A stretch of DNA of 64,000 bases from Chryseobacterium oncorhynchi (lineage in GTDB: Bacteria > Bacteroidota > Bacteroidia > Flavobacteriales > Weeksellaceae). The notes beneath the pieces were generated by a model. It searched no databases. It worked only from the letters and a program-made list of their open reading frames with translations, and had not been told where the DNA came from. Within the stretch, counting starts at the first letter, position 1. Each line of letters opens with the position of its first letter. The position numbers and the translations under genes were made by a program. The stretch is taken from the NCBI RefSeq assembly GCF_002899895.1, contig NZ_PPEI02000003.1, forward strand, positions 124,001-188,000, given 5' to 3'. Below, piece by piece: positions 1-8,574 of this stretch.

Positions 1-230
1 GTATCAATCAGGTTTAAGATATATTTTTCGCCTTTATATTCATAATCCATCTGGATCGCGTGAGATTTAATTGTAATCCCACGTTCTTTTTCCAAATCCA
101 TATCATCAAGCGTCTGAGACTGTAATTCTCTTTGAGTAACTGTATTCGTATACTCCAAAAGACGGTCTGCCAAGGTACTTTTACCGTGGTCGATATGAGC
201 GATTATGCAAAAATTTCGTATGTTTTTCAT
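1..230 (-). CDS. lepA: Elongation factor 4 (LepA), N-terminal part, cut by window edge
   Basis: Only the first 76 or so codons are inside the window; the gene runs off the left edge. The reading starts at the ATG at 230 and gives an N-terminus with the GTPase P-loop [15 protein letters not shown] and, further on, the ERGITIK switch I segment, which together are typical of LepA. LepA is a ribosome-binding translational GTPase that helps elongation under ionic or temperature stress. A TAnnTTTG promoter element lies just upstream on the minus strand (250-257). The related GTPase TypA is less likely because the [15 protein letters not shown] wording is the LepA form. Confidence 0.93.
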   Translation of the reverse strand, partial: MKNIRNFCIIAHIDHGKSTLADRLLEYTNTVTQRELQSQTLDDMDLEKERGITIKSHAIQMDYEYKGEKYILNLID

Positions 231-249
231 TTAAGAATCTTGTAATTTG

Positions 250-257
250 CAAAGATA
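250..257 (-). promoter_or_regulatory. -7 promoter element for lepA
   Basis: On the minus strand this reads TATCTTTG, a perfect match to the Bacteroidetes -7 consensus TAnnTTTG, 19 bp before the lepA start codon. No clear -33 TTG was found at the usual distance, so this is a partial promoter call. Confidence 0.5.
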
Positions 258-290
258 AAAAAAAGAGAGAGATTATTGTCTTTCATCATC

Positions 291-1316
291 TTATTGTATC
301 AATTTATTTAAATTTTCATCAGAAATGTCATATTCTCCAGTAAGAGGATCAATATAAATTTCTTTCACAGCATCATTATTTGTTCTGTCTGTTGCTATAC
401 TTTGTATTAATACTCCCGCCAGACCCATCATGGCAAAAGGACTTACTTGTGTTGAAAAAATATCAGCAGGTTTAGATAAGAGATAAAACCCTTTTTCATT
501 TCTGTTTAATTCTAAAAACCTTTCAAATACTTTTTTAAAAGCTTTTCCATTTTCTACGTAAGCAAACATCTTAGAGGCCGAAATCTTCCTCTTTTTCCCA
601 TCTTTATCTAATATTGCTTTAACAACACCTCCACTATGTTCACTTTTTTCCAGAGTAACAGTTCCCTCCTCAGGAATCTGTTTAAAAAATGATATATAAT
701 CTAGGTACACTCCATCTTTAAGAATTTCTGTTTTAAAGATTTTATAGTTATTTTTAATATAACCCTCGTAGTCTGAAGCCTCATTAATGGTTAAAATATC
801 CATATTTGGCTTTTTATTATAGGTTAATGAAAGAAATCCGGAGAAAATATGGTGAATATTTTTAACCATAATATCGGAGACATTTTTACCACTGAAGGCA
901 AAAACAGTATCCTTTTTATACAAAAAATGATATTGGTCTATTTCTTTTGCAAAAGCTTGTACTGAGAAATCAATGGTCCCAAAATCTCTTGTACCTCCCG
1001 ACTCTTTTACAGACAGTTTCAACTCTTTTAAAACCAAAATCAGTTCTTGTTTTCCTCCTTTATAGTTGCTTTTACGATACCAATTTCCTAAATCTTCATT
1101 AGGAGAAGTTTCAAAAACAACCTCTCTGGTTTCTTTTTGATCATCAAAAGGGAGGATTCCGATGGTTTTATCTATTCTCTGGTCTATAACGTGTAATGCG
1201 CTGTATTCACGGTCTCCGTTATTTGGAATATTGCCTTTCAATTTTATAATTTCTTTCTTTTGAGCGAAAGTGATTATGGTAATACAAATAAGTACAATTT
1301 GAAGCATCTTCTTCAT
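291..1316 (-). CDS. Secreted protein of unknown function
   Basis: A 341-residue protein that I do not recognise. I chose the ATG at 1316 rather than the in-frame ATG at 1331 because it places a typical signal peptide (MKKMLQIVLICITIITFAQ, cleavage near residue 19) at the N-terminus. The mature part has no cysteines that I could see, no obvious repeats and no transmembrane segment apart from a short hydrophobic glycine-rich stretch near residue 300 (around SPFAMMGLAGVLIQSIA). It is likely periplasmic or outer-membrane associated. It lies alone between lepA and the sigma-factor operon, in the same direction as both. Confidence 0.75.
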   Translation of the reverse strand: MKKMLQIVLICITIITFAQKKEIIKLKGNIPNNGDREYSALHVIDQRIDKTIGILPFDDQKETREVVFETSPNEDLGNWYRKSNYKGGKQELILVLKELKLSVKESGGTRDFGTIDFSVQAFAKEIDQYHFLYKKDTVFAFSGKNVSDIMVKNIHHIFSGFLSLTYNKKPNMDILTINEASDYEGYIKNNYKIFKTEILKDGVYLDYISFFKQIPEEGTVTLEKSEHSGGVVKAILDKDGKKRKISASKMFAYVENGKAFKKVFERFLELNRNEKGFYLLSKPADIFSTQVSPFAMMGLAGVLIQSIATDRTNNDAVKEIYIDPLTGEYDISDENLNKLIQ

Positions 1317-1351
1317 AAAATCAGTTTCCACAAAAATATAAATTTAATCAA

Positions 1352-1383
1352 ACGGCTCCCACAAAAAGATCTGTGAGAGCCGT
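1352..1383 (-). terminator. Probable terminator of the sigma-factor operon
   Basis: Inverted repeat with arms ACGGCTC and GAGCCGT, extended by a CCACA/TGTG pairing, lying just past the stop codon of the last gene of the sigma operon (1406). The following T-tract on the minus strand is weak (TTTGATTAAATTT), so it may act as an attenuating hairpin. Confidence 0.5.
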
Positions 1384-1405
1384 CCAACATTAAAAAAATA
1401 AACTA

Positions 1406-1915
1406 TTATGGGGTCTGTTTAGGTCCCGTAGCATTATTGTTTCCGTGAGGTTTTCTTTCATTCATTTTATCCCGCATCATACCCTCAGACTGAAACAGCT
1501 TCAGAACTTTCTGGCAGGGAATTACCTGTTGCATTTTTTCTGCATATTTTTTTCTGTTATCCAGAAGTCTCTGTCCTATTTCAAAACTTTGTTGCAGTTT
1601 TGCTTTAGCTTCATCATCTGATAAAGTTTCAGGATTAAAGCCTGGATCAAACTGACTTTTTATCTGTTTCTGACTGTCCAGATACTCGTTATAAAGCTGT
1701 GTAAATTCTGCTTTATCACCGGCATCAACATTCAAATTATCCATGATCATATTGTTTCTGAATTTCTTCAGAAGTTCCTTTCTTTCTTCAGGAGAAAGAT
1801 TGTTGATGACTTCCTTTCTTTGTTTAGGATCCATCTTTTTCCAATCATAATCATTGATTTGAGCATTAAAGCCAAAACCATAAATAATAAAAAACGTCAA
1901 TATTATCTTTTTCAT
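1406..1915 (-). CDS. Spy/CpxP-like periplasmic helical protein
   Basis: 169 residues with a signal peptide (residues 1-18, ending GFNAQ) followed by a charged, helix-rich body: a KMDPKQRKEVINNLSPEERKE segment, a long helix around LYNEYLDSQKQIKSQ and a helix with RKKYAEKMQQVIPCQKVLKLFQ. This is the layout of small periplasmic sensor/chaperone proteins of the Spy/CpxP/CnrX type, but the identity is too loose for a firm family name. The C-terminus is Asn/Pro-rich. It is the last gene of an operon with a sigma factor and a single-TM protein; 9 bp separate it from the latter. In CnrYXH-like systems such a protein senses metal or envelope stress. That role is inference here. Confidence 0.6.
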   Translation of the reverse strand: MKKIILTFFIIYGFGFNAQINDYDWKKMDPKQRKEVINNLSPEERKELLKKFRNNMIMDNLNVDAGDKAEFTQLYNEYLDSQKQIKSQFDPGFNPETLSDDEAKAKLQQSFEIGQRLLDNRKKYAEKMQQVIPCQKVLKLFQSEGMMRDKMNERKPHGNNNATGPKQTP

Positions 1916-1924
1916 CTTTCTTTA

Positions 1925-2467
1925 TTAGTTATATAAATCCAAATAAACGTCCTGAGTTGAGTTACTGGCCAATTCTGCAATTTCAGAATTGGAAAATGAA
2001 TCCAGATATTCATTCATTCTGCTTTCTTCTTTTTTCACTACAGCTTTCACTGGTTTTTGTGATACTGCTTCTTTTTCATTCCCGCTTTTAGCATTGATGG
2101 AAAAATCAGCATTATTCTTCTGATTTACAAATGTTTGATCATTATTTTCCACTGAAGTTAAATCTTCTTTCAAGGTTTCATATGCAATTTCTCCCTCAGT
2201 TTTGGGTTCTCCTTTATTCACCGCATATGTTTCTTGTGAATCTAATCCTTTATCTGTTGAATCATTATTGTAATTAAAAACAAAGGTTATTCCAAAGATC
2301 AAAGCCAGTGACGCAGCTACAGCATACATCCAGTTTAACTTAAAGACAGGCGCTTTTTTTTCTGTCTTTATATCATTCAAAATGCTCTCCTGAATATTTT
2401 CAAACAAATTATCAGGGACTGTGTAAATGTTTTTACGTTCTAGTTTTTCTATGTCGAACTCTTTCAT
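1925..2467 (-). CDS. Single-pass membrane protein, putative anti-sigma factor
   Basis: 180 residues. The first 40 are cytoplasmic-looking and charged (KLERKNIYTVPDNLFENIQ). One transmembrane segment follows at about residues 46-64 (MYAVAASLALIFGITFVF), then about 115 residues of a polar, low-complexity periplasmic region. The position 17 bp downstream of an ECF sigma gene, and this N-in topology, are what is expected of an anti-sigma factor. No ZAS zinc motif (HxxxCxxC) is present, so it would be of the zinc-free type. The role is inferred from context; the sequence alone is not diagnostic. Confidence 0.6.
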   Translation of the reverse strand: MKEFDIEKLERKNIYTVPDNLFENIQESILNDIKTEKKAPVFKLNWMYAVAASLALIFGITFVFNYNNDSTDKGLDSQETYAVNKGEPKTEGEIAYETLKEDLTSVENNDQTFVNQKNNADFSINAKSGNEKEAVSQKPVKAVVKKEESRMNEYLDSFSNSEIAELASNSTQDVYLDLYN

Positions 2468-2484
2468 CTTTGTTTTCTCAAAAA

Positions 2485-3036
2485 TTATCTTTCGTAATTT
2501 TTCTTAATATAATCTTCTATTTTCTGCTTGGCATAATGATAATTGGTCTTTAATGTCCCTACAGACATGTCTACAATTTTTGAGATTTCCTCATAAGGTA
2601 AATCATCATAATACCGCATCATAAATACCAGTTTCTGTTTTTCGGGCAGGCTTTGTATAGCGTTCTGAAGCAAGATTTGTATTTCTTCGGCATCGTCATC
2701 AGTATTATCTGCAACAAGATTTTGCATGTGATACTCCGGGTCTTCATCTGTCTTCTGCATTTTTTTCATTTTATTAACCTGCTGCAGGGCTTCATTGGTA
2801 GCAATTCTGTACAGCCAGGTATACAACTGGCTATCATTCTTGAACTGATGAAAATTCTGATAAGCTTTAATAAAAGTTTCCTGCAAAGTATCCTGGGCAA
2901 GATCCCCGTCCACAATAATTCTTCTTATGTGCCAGTACAATCTGCTTTGATAGGCATCCATCAAGGCACGGACACCTTTATCCTGGGTCCGTGGATTCTG
3001 CATCAACGAAATAATTTCCGCGTCCTTAATCTTCAT
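2485..3036 (-). CDS. RNA polymerase ECF-type sigma factor
   Basis: 183 residues. Region 2 covers about residues 20-90 with the promoter-melting/core-binding signature (DLAQDTLQETFIKAYQNFHQF, then LYTWLYRIATNEAL). Region 4 covers about 125-180 (LPEKQKLVFMMRYYDDLPYEEISKIVDMSVGTLKTNYHYAKQKI), including a helix-turn-helix. There is no region 1 or 3, which defines group 4 (ECF) sigma factors. It heads a three-gene operon with a putative membrane anti-sigma protein and a Spy/CpxP-like secreted protein. The start at 3036 is the first in-frame ATG and gives a full region 2. Confidence 0.93.
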   Translation of the reverse strand: MKIKDAEIISLMQNPRTQDKGVRALMDAYQSRLYWHIRRIIVDGDLAQDTLQETFIKAYQNFHQFKNDSQLYTWLYRIATNEALQQVNKMKKMQKTDEDPEYHMQNLVADNTDDDAEEIQILLQNAIQSLPEKQKLVFMMRYYDDLPYEEISKIVDMSVGTLKTNYHYAKQKIEDYIKKNYER

Positions 3037-3206
3037 AAGATGCCTTTCATTGTTTTGGATTACAAAAATAGCTGAAAGTTAAATTAATTATTCAATTTTC
3101 AGTTTAAATATTAAAAATAATATGAGACAGTTACGCAATAAACGTGCCTATATTTATCTTCATAGCATCTGTACTCTTCTTCCTTTCCTGACTCAGCTTA
3201 AAATCC

Positions 3207-3214
3207 TATATTTG
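3207..3214 (+). promoter_or_regulatory. -7 element for DUF2520-kdsC-maf operon, near-leaderless
   Basis: TATATTTG matches TAnnTTTG perfectly and ends only 4 bp before the ATG at 3219. Transcription normally starts about 7 bp after this element, so the mRNA would begin at or within the start codon. No good -33 TTG was seen. Confidence 0.45.
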
Positions 3215-3218
3215 TTAG

Positions 3219-3971
3219 ATGCAAATTGTAATTATCGGTTCCGGAAATGTTGCCTATCACATGGCAAAAGCTTTCACTTTGAAAGGGATTTCTCTGGCCC
3301 AGATTTTTGGCAGGAACGAAAAAGAATTAAGTAAGATTTCTGAAGAATTGAGTATTCCCTATTCCACAGAACACTTGGAAAATGCAGATCTTTACATTAT
3401 CTGTGTAAGCGATAATTCTGTAGAGCAGGTATCAAAAATCATTACTAAAAAAGATTGTTTGGTAGCTCATACTTCAGGTTCGCTTCCGAAGGAAGCTCTG
3501 ATTGGTGAATACAGAAAATCAAGTTTTTATCCTTTGCAGACCTTTTCAAAATCAAAAGAACTGGAATATGAAAAAATTCCGTTTTTCATTGAAACTGAAA
3601 ATGAAGCAGATCAGAAAACTCTTTTTGAACTTGCTTCGAGAATTTCAAAAAATGTAATGGAAAGCAATCATGAAAAAAGAAAATACATTCATTTGACAGC
3701 TGTTTTTGCCTGCAATTTTGTGAATCATCTTTTTTCAAGAGCAAAAGAAATTTCGGATTCTCAGGAGATTCCGTTTGATTACTTTTTACCGTTGATTGAT
3801 GAAACAATTCAGAAGATCCACGAAATAGAACCTAAAATGGCCCAAACCGGACCCGCTGTGAGAAATGACCTAAGGGTTTTAGAGTTACATGAGCAGCTAA
3901 TAAAAAACGAAGAGAGTCTTGAAATTTACAAGACAATGAATCATTCTATTCAAAAAATGTATGAGTTATAA
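3219..3971 (+). CDS. Rossmann-fold and DUF2520 domain protein
   Basis: 250 residues. Residues 1-30 carry a dinucleotide-binding Rossmann motif (IVIIGSGNVAYHMAKAF), and the C-terminal half is an all-helical DUF2520-type domain (HLTAVFACNFVNHLFSRAKEI, and a conserved GPAVRNDL near residue 212). The family resembles ketopantoate or pyrroline-5-carboxylate reductases but has no assigned reaction. It is the first gene of an operon whose second gene (KdsC-like) overlaps it by 11 bp, and a Maf protein follows 9 bp later. The start follows a TAnnTTTG element very closely. Confidence 0.85.
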   Translation: MQIVIIGSGNVAYHMAKAFTLKGISLAQIFGRNEKELSKISEELSIPYSTEHLENADLYIICVSDNSVEQVSKIITKKDCLVAHTSGSLPKEALIGEYRKSSFYPLQTFSKSKELEYEKIPFFIETENEADQKTLFELASRISKNVMESNHEKRKYIHLTAVFACNFVNHLFSRAKEISDSQEIPFDYFLPLIDETIQKIHEIEPKMAQTGPAVRNDLRVLELHEQLIKNEESLEIYKTMNHSIQKMYEL

Positions 3972-4479
3972 AGAGAAATTAAAAGATATTAAGGCATTTG
4001 TATTTGATGTAGACGGAGTTTTCACAGATGGAAGTGTGTATCTGATGCCTGGAGGAAATATGTGCAGAGTAATGAATGTTCTGGACGGATATGCAGTAGT
4101 TAAAGCATTAAAAAACAATTATTTAATAGGTGTAATCACTGGTGGAAATGATGAAATGGTAAAACACAGGATCAATTATCTTGGAATTCAGGATTATTAC
4201 CCTAAATCTCATAACAAGATTGAGGATTTTGAAGATTTTAAAAAGAAGTACAACCTTAAAAATGAGGAGATTCTAACCATGGGTGATGATCTTCCGGATA
4301 TTCATATTATGGAAAGTTCTGCGATTGCGGCGTGTCCTGAAAATGCTGTTCCTGAGGTAAAGGGGGTATCTGATTATATTTCTCCCAAAAAAGGAGGAAG
4401 TGGCGCTGTACGTGATGTGATAGAACAGGTAATGAAAGTTCAGGGAAACTGGCATGATGATAACACTCAATCTGTATAA
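3961..4479 (+). CDS. kdsC: HAD-IIIA phosphatase, KdsC-like (KDO 8-phosphate phosphatase)
   Basis: 172 residues, the usual length of KdsC. HAD motif I is VFDVDGVFTDG (about residues 15-25), motif II VITGG, and motif IV GDDLPDIHIM (about 104-113). KdsC removes phosphate from 3-deoxy-D-manno-octulosonate 8-phosphate on the way to the lipid A core. The lack of a cap domain and the tetrameric KdsC-type motif IV support this. Bacteroidetes also use close relatives for keto-deoxy-nonulosonate or N-acylneuraminate 9-phosphate, so substrate is less certain than family. It overlaps the upstream gene by 11 bp, suggesting translational coupling. Confidence 0.85.
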   Translation: MSYKEKLKDIKAFVFDVDGVFTDGSVYLMPGGNMCRVMNVLDGYAVVKALKNNYLIGVITGGNDEMVKHRINYLGIQDYYPKSHNKIEDFEDFKKKYNLKNEEILTMGDDLPDIHIMESSAIAACPENAVPEVKGVSDYISPKKGGSGAVRDVIEQVMKVQGNWHDDNTQSV

Positions 4480-4488
4480 TCTTTATTC

Positions 4489-5052
4489 ATGAAATTACTT
4501 TTAGCATCCCAATCACCAAGAAGAAAGGAACTTCTTTCCAGCCTTGGTTTTGAATTTGAAGTTGTAAAAATTGACTGTGAGGAAATTCTTCCTGAACACA
4601 TTAAGATAGAAGCAGCAGCAGCGTATTTGTCTGAATTAAAAGCAGACGCATTCAGAAGCTTAACAACTGACGAAGTATTATTGACCGCAGATACAGTAGT
4701 TGCTGTTGATCATCAGATTCTTGGCAAACCCAAGGATGAAACAGATGCTTTCAATATGCTTCGCAGTCTTTCGGGAAAAACCCATCAGGTATATACCGGA
4801 ATTACGATTAAAACTGTTGATAAAGTCTTTACCGAAACGGATGTAGCAGATGTAACACTGGATGACATCAGTGATGATGAAATAAAATATTACATTCAAA
4901 ATTACAAACCTTTTGATAAAGCCGGCAGCTATGGTATTCAGGAATGGCTAGGAATGGCAAAAATCAGTAAAATGACAGGAAGCTTTTATACCATTATGGG
5001 TCTTCCTACTCATATTGTATATAAAATTTTGAAAGAAACTTCAATAATTTAA
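4489..5052 (+). CDS. maf: Maf-like nucleoside triphosphate pyrophosphatase
   Basis: 187 residues, a full-length Maf/YhdE-YceF protein. It starts LLASQSPRRKELLSSLGFEF, the invariant Maf N-terminus with the SxRR motif, followed by a catalytic ADTVV segment (about residue 67), GKPKDETDAFNMLRSLSGKTHQVYTG and DKAGSYGIQ. Maf proteins hydrolyse dTTP/UTP or modified nucleotides to monophosphate and pyrophosphate, a housecleaning role. It is the third gene of the DUF2520-kdsC-maf operon. Confidence 0.93.
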   Translation: MKLLLASQSPRRKELLSSLGFEFEVVKIDCEEILPEHIKIEAAAAYLSELKADAFRSLTTDEVLLTADTVVAVDHQILGKPKDETDAFNMLRSLSGKTHQVYTGITIKTVDKVFTETDVADVTLDDISDDEIKYYIQNYKPFDKAGSYGIQEWLGMAKISKMTGSFYTIMGLPTHIVYKILKETSII

Positions 5053-5199
5053 AAAATTATGAGGTTCCTGACCTATGTAAAGATGAAATAAAATATTTCA
5101 GAAAGAAATATAAATATTATTCATTATAAAATTTTATTATTTTTACAAAATCATCAAACTGCTGATAATAAAAAGCAAATTAGCGAGTTATATTGAATA

Positions 5200-7794
5200 A
5201 TGAAAAAGAATATATTGTTCCTTTTAGTAATCTGTCTCGTTGCTTCCTGTGCTACCAAAACAAAAAAGCCGGAACAACGATCAAAACTATTAAAAGGATT
5301 TTCCACATATTATAACACTCTATTTAATGCCAAAGATGCATTGAACAGTGAGTTTACCGCCCGAGATAAAGGACATAAGGACAATTTTTATGCTCCTTAT
5401 ATCCCTATCCTTACTTTTGAAGATCAGCCTTTAGGAAGTGATCTTGGCCAATCAACCGCTTTTGCAGAGAATTCGATGAAAATGGCTGAAGTAGCCAACA
5501 GATCTTCGTCAAGAAGCAATTCAGGAGTTCCCAATATGCAGGGACCACCGGGAGGACCTGGTCAAAATAATCCTGATGAAGGTCAGAATAAAGGTGCTAC
5601 GACATTAGAAATTGCTGAAGCTAAGGCTTTAAAAGCAATCAACAAATATTCTGTAACCCGAAACGGTGAAGAAAAAAACAAGCAGATTTTTGATGCCTAT
5701 ATGATTCTTGCACAGTCTAGAATTTACCAGAATAAGCCTCTACAGGCAATGGATGCCCTCAATTATGTTTTCACTCATATGAAAGATGACAAAAGGGTTC
5801 CATTGGCAAGAATTTATCAGGGAGTTGCTTATGATAAAATCAAAGATTATCACAGAGCTCATGAAACTTTTGCCAAGCTAAAGGGCGAGGATATTAGTAA
5901 AACTTATGCAAAACTATTAAGTATTTATTATGCTGAATCTCTTTTAGATGCTGGTAAAAAAGAAGAGGCATCTAAGGAACTTGATCTTGCTTTTGAACTG
6001 AATTCCAACAGAAAACTGAAGAGCAGAATTGCTTATCTGAGAGGTCAGGTTCTTGAAAATTTGGGTCAAAATGATAAGGCCAGAGAAAGTTACACTGCTG
6101 CCTACAAGTATTCCAGTGATTTTGAATTTGAAGTAAAATCTCAAATTGCCATTGCCAAAACTTTTAATGGTAAGGGAGATTATAATGGGGCTAAAAACTA
6201 TCTGGAAGGAATCAGTAAAAAAGGAACTTATGGTTCCAGAAAGAATGAATTTTACTATGCTTTGGGTCTAATGGCCAATAAAGCAGGAAAAAAAGATGAA
6301 GCACAGCAATTTTTCAGAAAGTCTTTATTTGAAAAGGTTTCCGATCCGCAAGTCCGTGGTTTGGCTTATTACGAAATAGGAAAAAGCTATCTGGACAAGA
6401 ATGACTATATCGGAGCGGGCAGTTATTATGATTCTGCACTTGCTGTAATGACCTATGAACCGTCAAAAATATTATTGAAAGATCAGTCTGAATACATCAA
6501 AAAGATCTCAAAAAACTATTATCTTATCAAGAAGAATGACAGTATTCTTTCTTTGGCAAGAATGAATGACGCTCAGAAAACAGATTTTTTCTCAAAGCAT
6601 ATTGCAAAATTAAAGATCAAGGAAGAAAAGGAAGAACTGGAAAGAAAACGTGCTGAAAGAATTAAAGGTTTTGACACCGGAGACTATAACTCTAATTCGA
6701 TTTTTGCTAATAATAATTCCAATGCATTTGAAGATTTTGGGGTAACTACGAAAGGTTTTTATTTCAATAATACCGGAACTGTAAGTAAGGGAACATCTTC
6801 GTTTAAACAGGTCTGGGGAGACAGAGCTCTTTCTGATAACTGGCGTTTCTCCAAAAAGATGGCTTCTATTGAGGATATGAAAAATGAAGCTCTTGGGGTA
6901 ACTTCAGCGCCTAATCCAAGGCGTTTTGAACCGAGCTATTATATTGAACAGATTCCTACTGACCAAGGCAAATTAGGCCAATTAAAAAAGGATAGGGATA
7001 CGGCTTCCTTAGGACTTGGTATCATGTATCAGAATTATTTTACCAATACTCCCCTAGCGACTAAAACACTTTACGATCTTGTAGATGTAAAACCGGAAGA
7101 AAAAGTAATGCTACAGGCATTGTATGAGATATTTGCCATGAATTATGAGAGAAACCCTCAAGCATCAGACAGGGCAAAACAAATTCTTTTGACTGATTAT
7201 CCTTACACTTCCTACGCAGAGTTTGCAAGAAACCCTAAAAATGTTTCTTTTGTAAAATCTACGGAAGATGTTGAAAATGAATATAAAAGGGCGTATGCAC
7301 TTTACGAATCAGAAAAATTTGGAGAAAGCAGACAAGTTATAGATCAGACTCTTCAGAAATTTCCGAAAGATGCATTAGTTCCAAAACTATATTTATTAAA
7401 TGCTTTTAACGCAGGAAAGTCCAGTGGAAAAGAGGTCATGATTCTTCAACTTGAGCAGATCGCATTGAACTATTCTAAAACACCAGAAGGGATAAGAGCC
7501 AAGGAAATGCTTAACTATTTGAAAAGTGAACTAAGCTTCCAGGCTACTGACAATAAAGGAAATGCTGTTCTGCAGCAGCCGTCCTCCCCTGTTCAATCTG
7601 GTAACCAGAATAATTATTCTCCACAAATGAATAATGAAGGAGTAAAGAAACCAACGGGTATCAATAATTCGCAAAATTTCGAATTAACCCCTCCTCAAAA
7701 AAATCCTCCCAATAATGTCCAACAGCAGAAAAACAGCATTGGAAGTCCAAATGGTACGGTAAAATCAAATGTCCCTCCGGGAGGGCCACAATAA
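5200..7794 (+). CDS. sprE: SprE/PorW-type TPR lipoprotein of gliding motility and type IX secretion
   Basis: 864 residues, close to the length of SprE. A lipoprotein signal ends LVASC at about residue 17. The N-terminal motif FSTYYNTLFNAKDAL is characteristic of this family. The body contains repeated tetratricopeptide helices, for example MILAQSRIYQNKPLQAMDALNYV, ARIYQGVAYDKIKDYHRAHETF and GLAYYEIGKSYLDKNDYIGAGSYY. A charged coiled-coil-like segment lies near residue 470, and the C-terminal 100 residues are Asn/Gln/Pro-rich and disordered. SprE/PorW is a periplasmic lipoprotein needed for type IX secretion in Flavobacterium johnsoniae and Porphyromonas. No other type IX core gene is in the window. 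The preceding 147 bp hold no gene. Confidence 0.82.
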   Translation: MKKNILFLLVICLVASCATKTKKPEQRSKLLKGFSTYYNTLFNAKDALNSEFTARDKGHKDNFYAPYIPILTFEDQPLGSDLGQSTAFAENSMKMAEVANRSSSRSNSGVPNMQGPPGGPGQNNPDEGQNKGATTLEIAEAKALKAINKYSVTRNGEEKNKQIFDAYMILAQSRIYQNKPLQAMDALNYVFTHMKDDKRVPLARIYQGVAYDKIKDYHRAHETFAKLKGEDISKTYAKLLSIYYAESLLDAGKKEEASKELDLAFELNSNRKLKSRIAYLRGQVLENLGQNDKARESYTAAYKYSSDFEFEVKSQIAIAKTFNGKGDYNGAKNYLEGISKKGTYGSRKNEFYYALGLMANKAGKKDEAQQFFRKSLFEKVSDPQVRGLAYYEIGKSYLDKNDYIGAGSYYDSALAVMTYEPSKILLKDQSEYIKKISKNYYLIKKNDSILSLARMNDAQKTDFFSKHIAKLKIKEEKEELERKRAERIKGFDTGDYNSNSIFANNNSNAFEDFGVTTKGFYFNNTGTVSKGTSSFKQVWGDRALSDNWRFSKKMASIEDMKNEALGVTSAPNPRRFEPSYYIEQIPTDQGKLGQLKKDRDTASLGLGIMYQNYFTNTPLATKTLYDLVDVKPEEKVMLQALYEIFAMNYERNPQASDRAKQILLTDYPYTSYAEFARNPKNVSFVKSTEDVENEYKRAYALYESEKFGESRQVIDQTLQKFPKDALVPKLYLLNAFNAGKSSGKEVMILQLEQIALNYSKTPEGIRAKEMLNYLKSELSFQATDNKGNAVLQQPSSPVQSGNQNNYSPQMNNEGVKKPTGINNSQNFELTPPQKNPPNNVQQQKNSIGSPNGTVKSNVPPGGPQ

Positions 7795-7800
7795 AAATAA

Positions 7801-7827
7801 AAAAGCGAAGATTTACTCTTCGCTTTT
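7801..7827. terminator. Bidirectional terminator between sprE and tsaB
   Basis: Perfect hairpin with 11-bp arms (AAAAGCGAAGA / TCTTCGCTTTT) and a 5-base loop. The genes converge here, and the right arm overlaps the last codons of tsaB. A- and T-rich flanks serve both strands. Confidence 0.8.
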
Positions 7828-8493
7828 CTTTTTCTTTACCCCATGGAAATCCTTGAGATAGAAAGGCTCAAAATAAGCTATATCTTCAAAGTCCTTGTTG
7901 TTTATCTTTTCCAGCGTCTTTTTGATAAGGTATTGTGCAGATGGATAAATATTCTCGTTAAAATCTGCATCAGGAAGATGTAAGATATCTTTAGCTTTCT
8001 TTGCTCCGTCTCCTACAAAGATTACTTTTTTATCCCTTAATTCTTCAAAAGAGCTCTCATCTAAAATCTTTGCTTCGGTAGCAGAGAGTTCTTTTCCGGT
8101 AGAACCATCATAAACGGCTGTATACACCTCCATTCTCCTCGCATCAATCAAAGGCACTATGAAGTCATAGTTATGTCCTAAAAATGGCTCTATCATGCTT
8201 TCAAGAGAATTTACTGCTATAAAAGGAACTTTCAGTCCGTAGCAGAACCCCTTTGCAGAGGCTGCACCAATTCTAAGACCGGTATAAGACCCCGGTCCTT
8301 TTCCCAGAGAAACGGCTTCAATGTCCTTAAGTAAAATTCCAGCCCCTTCCAGCGCCCACTCTACATAAGTGTGAAGACTTTCAGATTGTTTATAGTTTTC
8401 GGAAACCTCTTCGCAGAGACACAGTAGTTTGTCATCATCAGATACGGCTACTGAACAGTTTTTAGATGATGTTTCGAGATATAGGATTTTCAT
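7813..8493 (-). CDS. tsaB: tRNA threonylcarbamoyladenosine biosynthesis protein TsaB
   Basis: 226 residues. The N-terminus (ILYLETSSKNCSVAVSDD) and LGKGPGSYTGLRIGAASAKG (about residues 63-82) are typical of TsaB, the ASKHA-fold partner of TsaD in making t6A37 on ANN-decoding tRNAs. It has no metal site of its own, as expected. The C-terminus is Lys/Glu-rich. It is the last gene of a minus-strand run with an SDR, YraN, an S66 peptidase and a LysE-type exporter, though an 81-bp gap separates it from the SDR gene. Confidence 0.93.
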   Translation of the reverse strand: MKILYLETSSKNCSVAVSDDDKLLCLCEEVSENYKQSESLHTYVEWALEGAGILLKDIEAVSLGKGPGSYTGLRIGAASAKGFCYGLKVPFIAVNSLESMIEPFLGHNYDFIVPLIDARRMEVYTAVYDGSTGKELSATEAKILDESSFEELRDKKVIFVGDGAKKAKDILHLPDADFNENIYPSAQYLIKKTLEKINNKDFEDIAYFEPFYLKDFHGVKKKKSEE

Positions 8494-8574
8494 TGTATCG
8501 TTTTAAGCTAAACTGCAAAATTGCAAAAAAGCAAAATCGCTTTTATTCTGCAAATTTACTCCATTATTTTGAGA

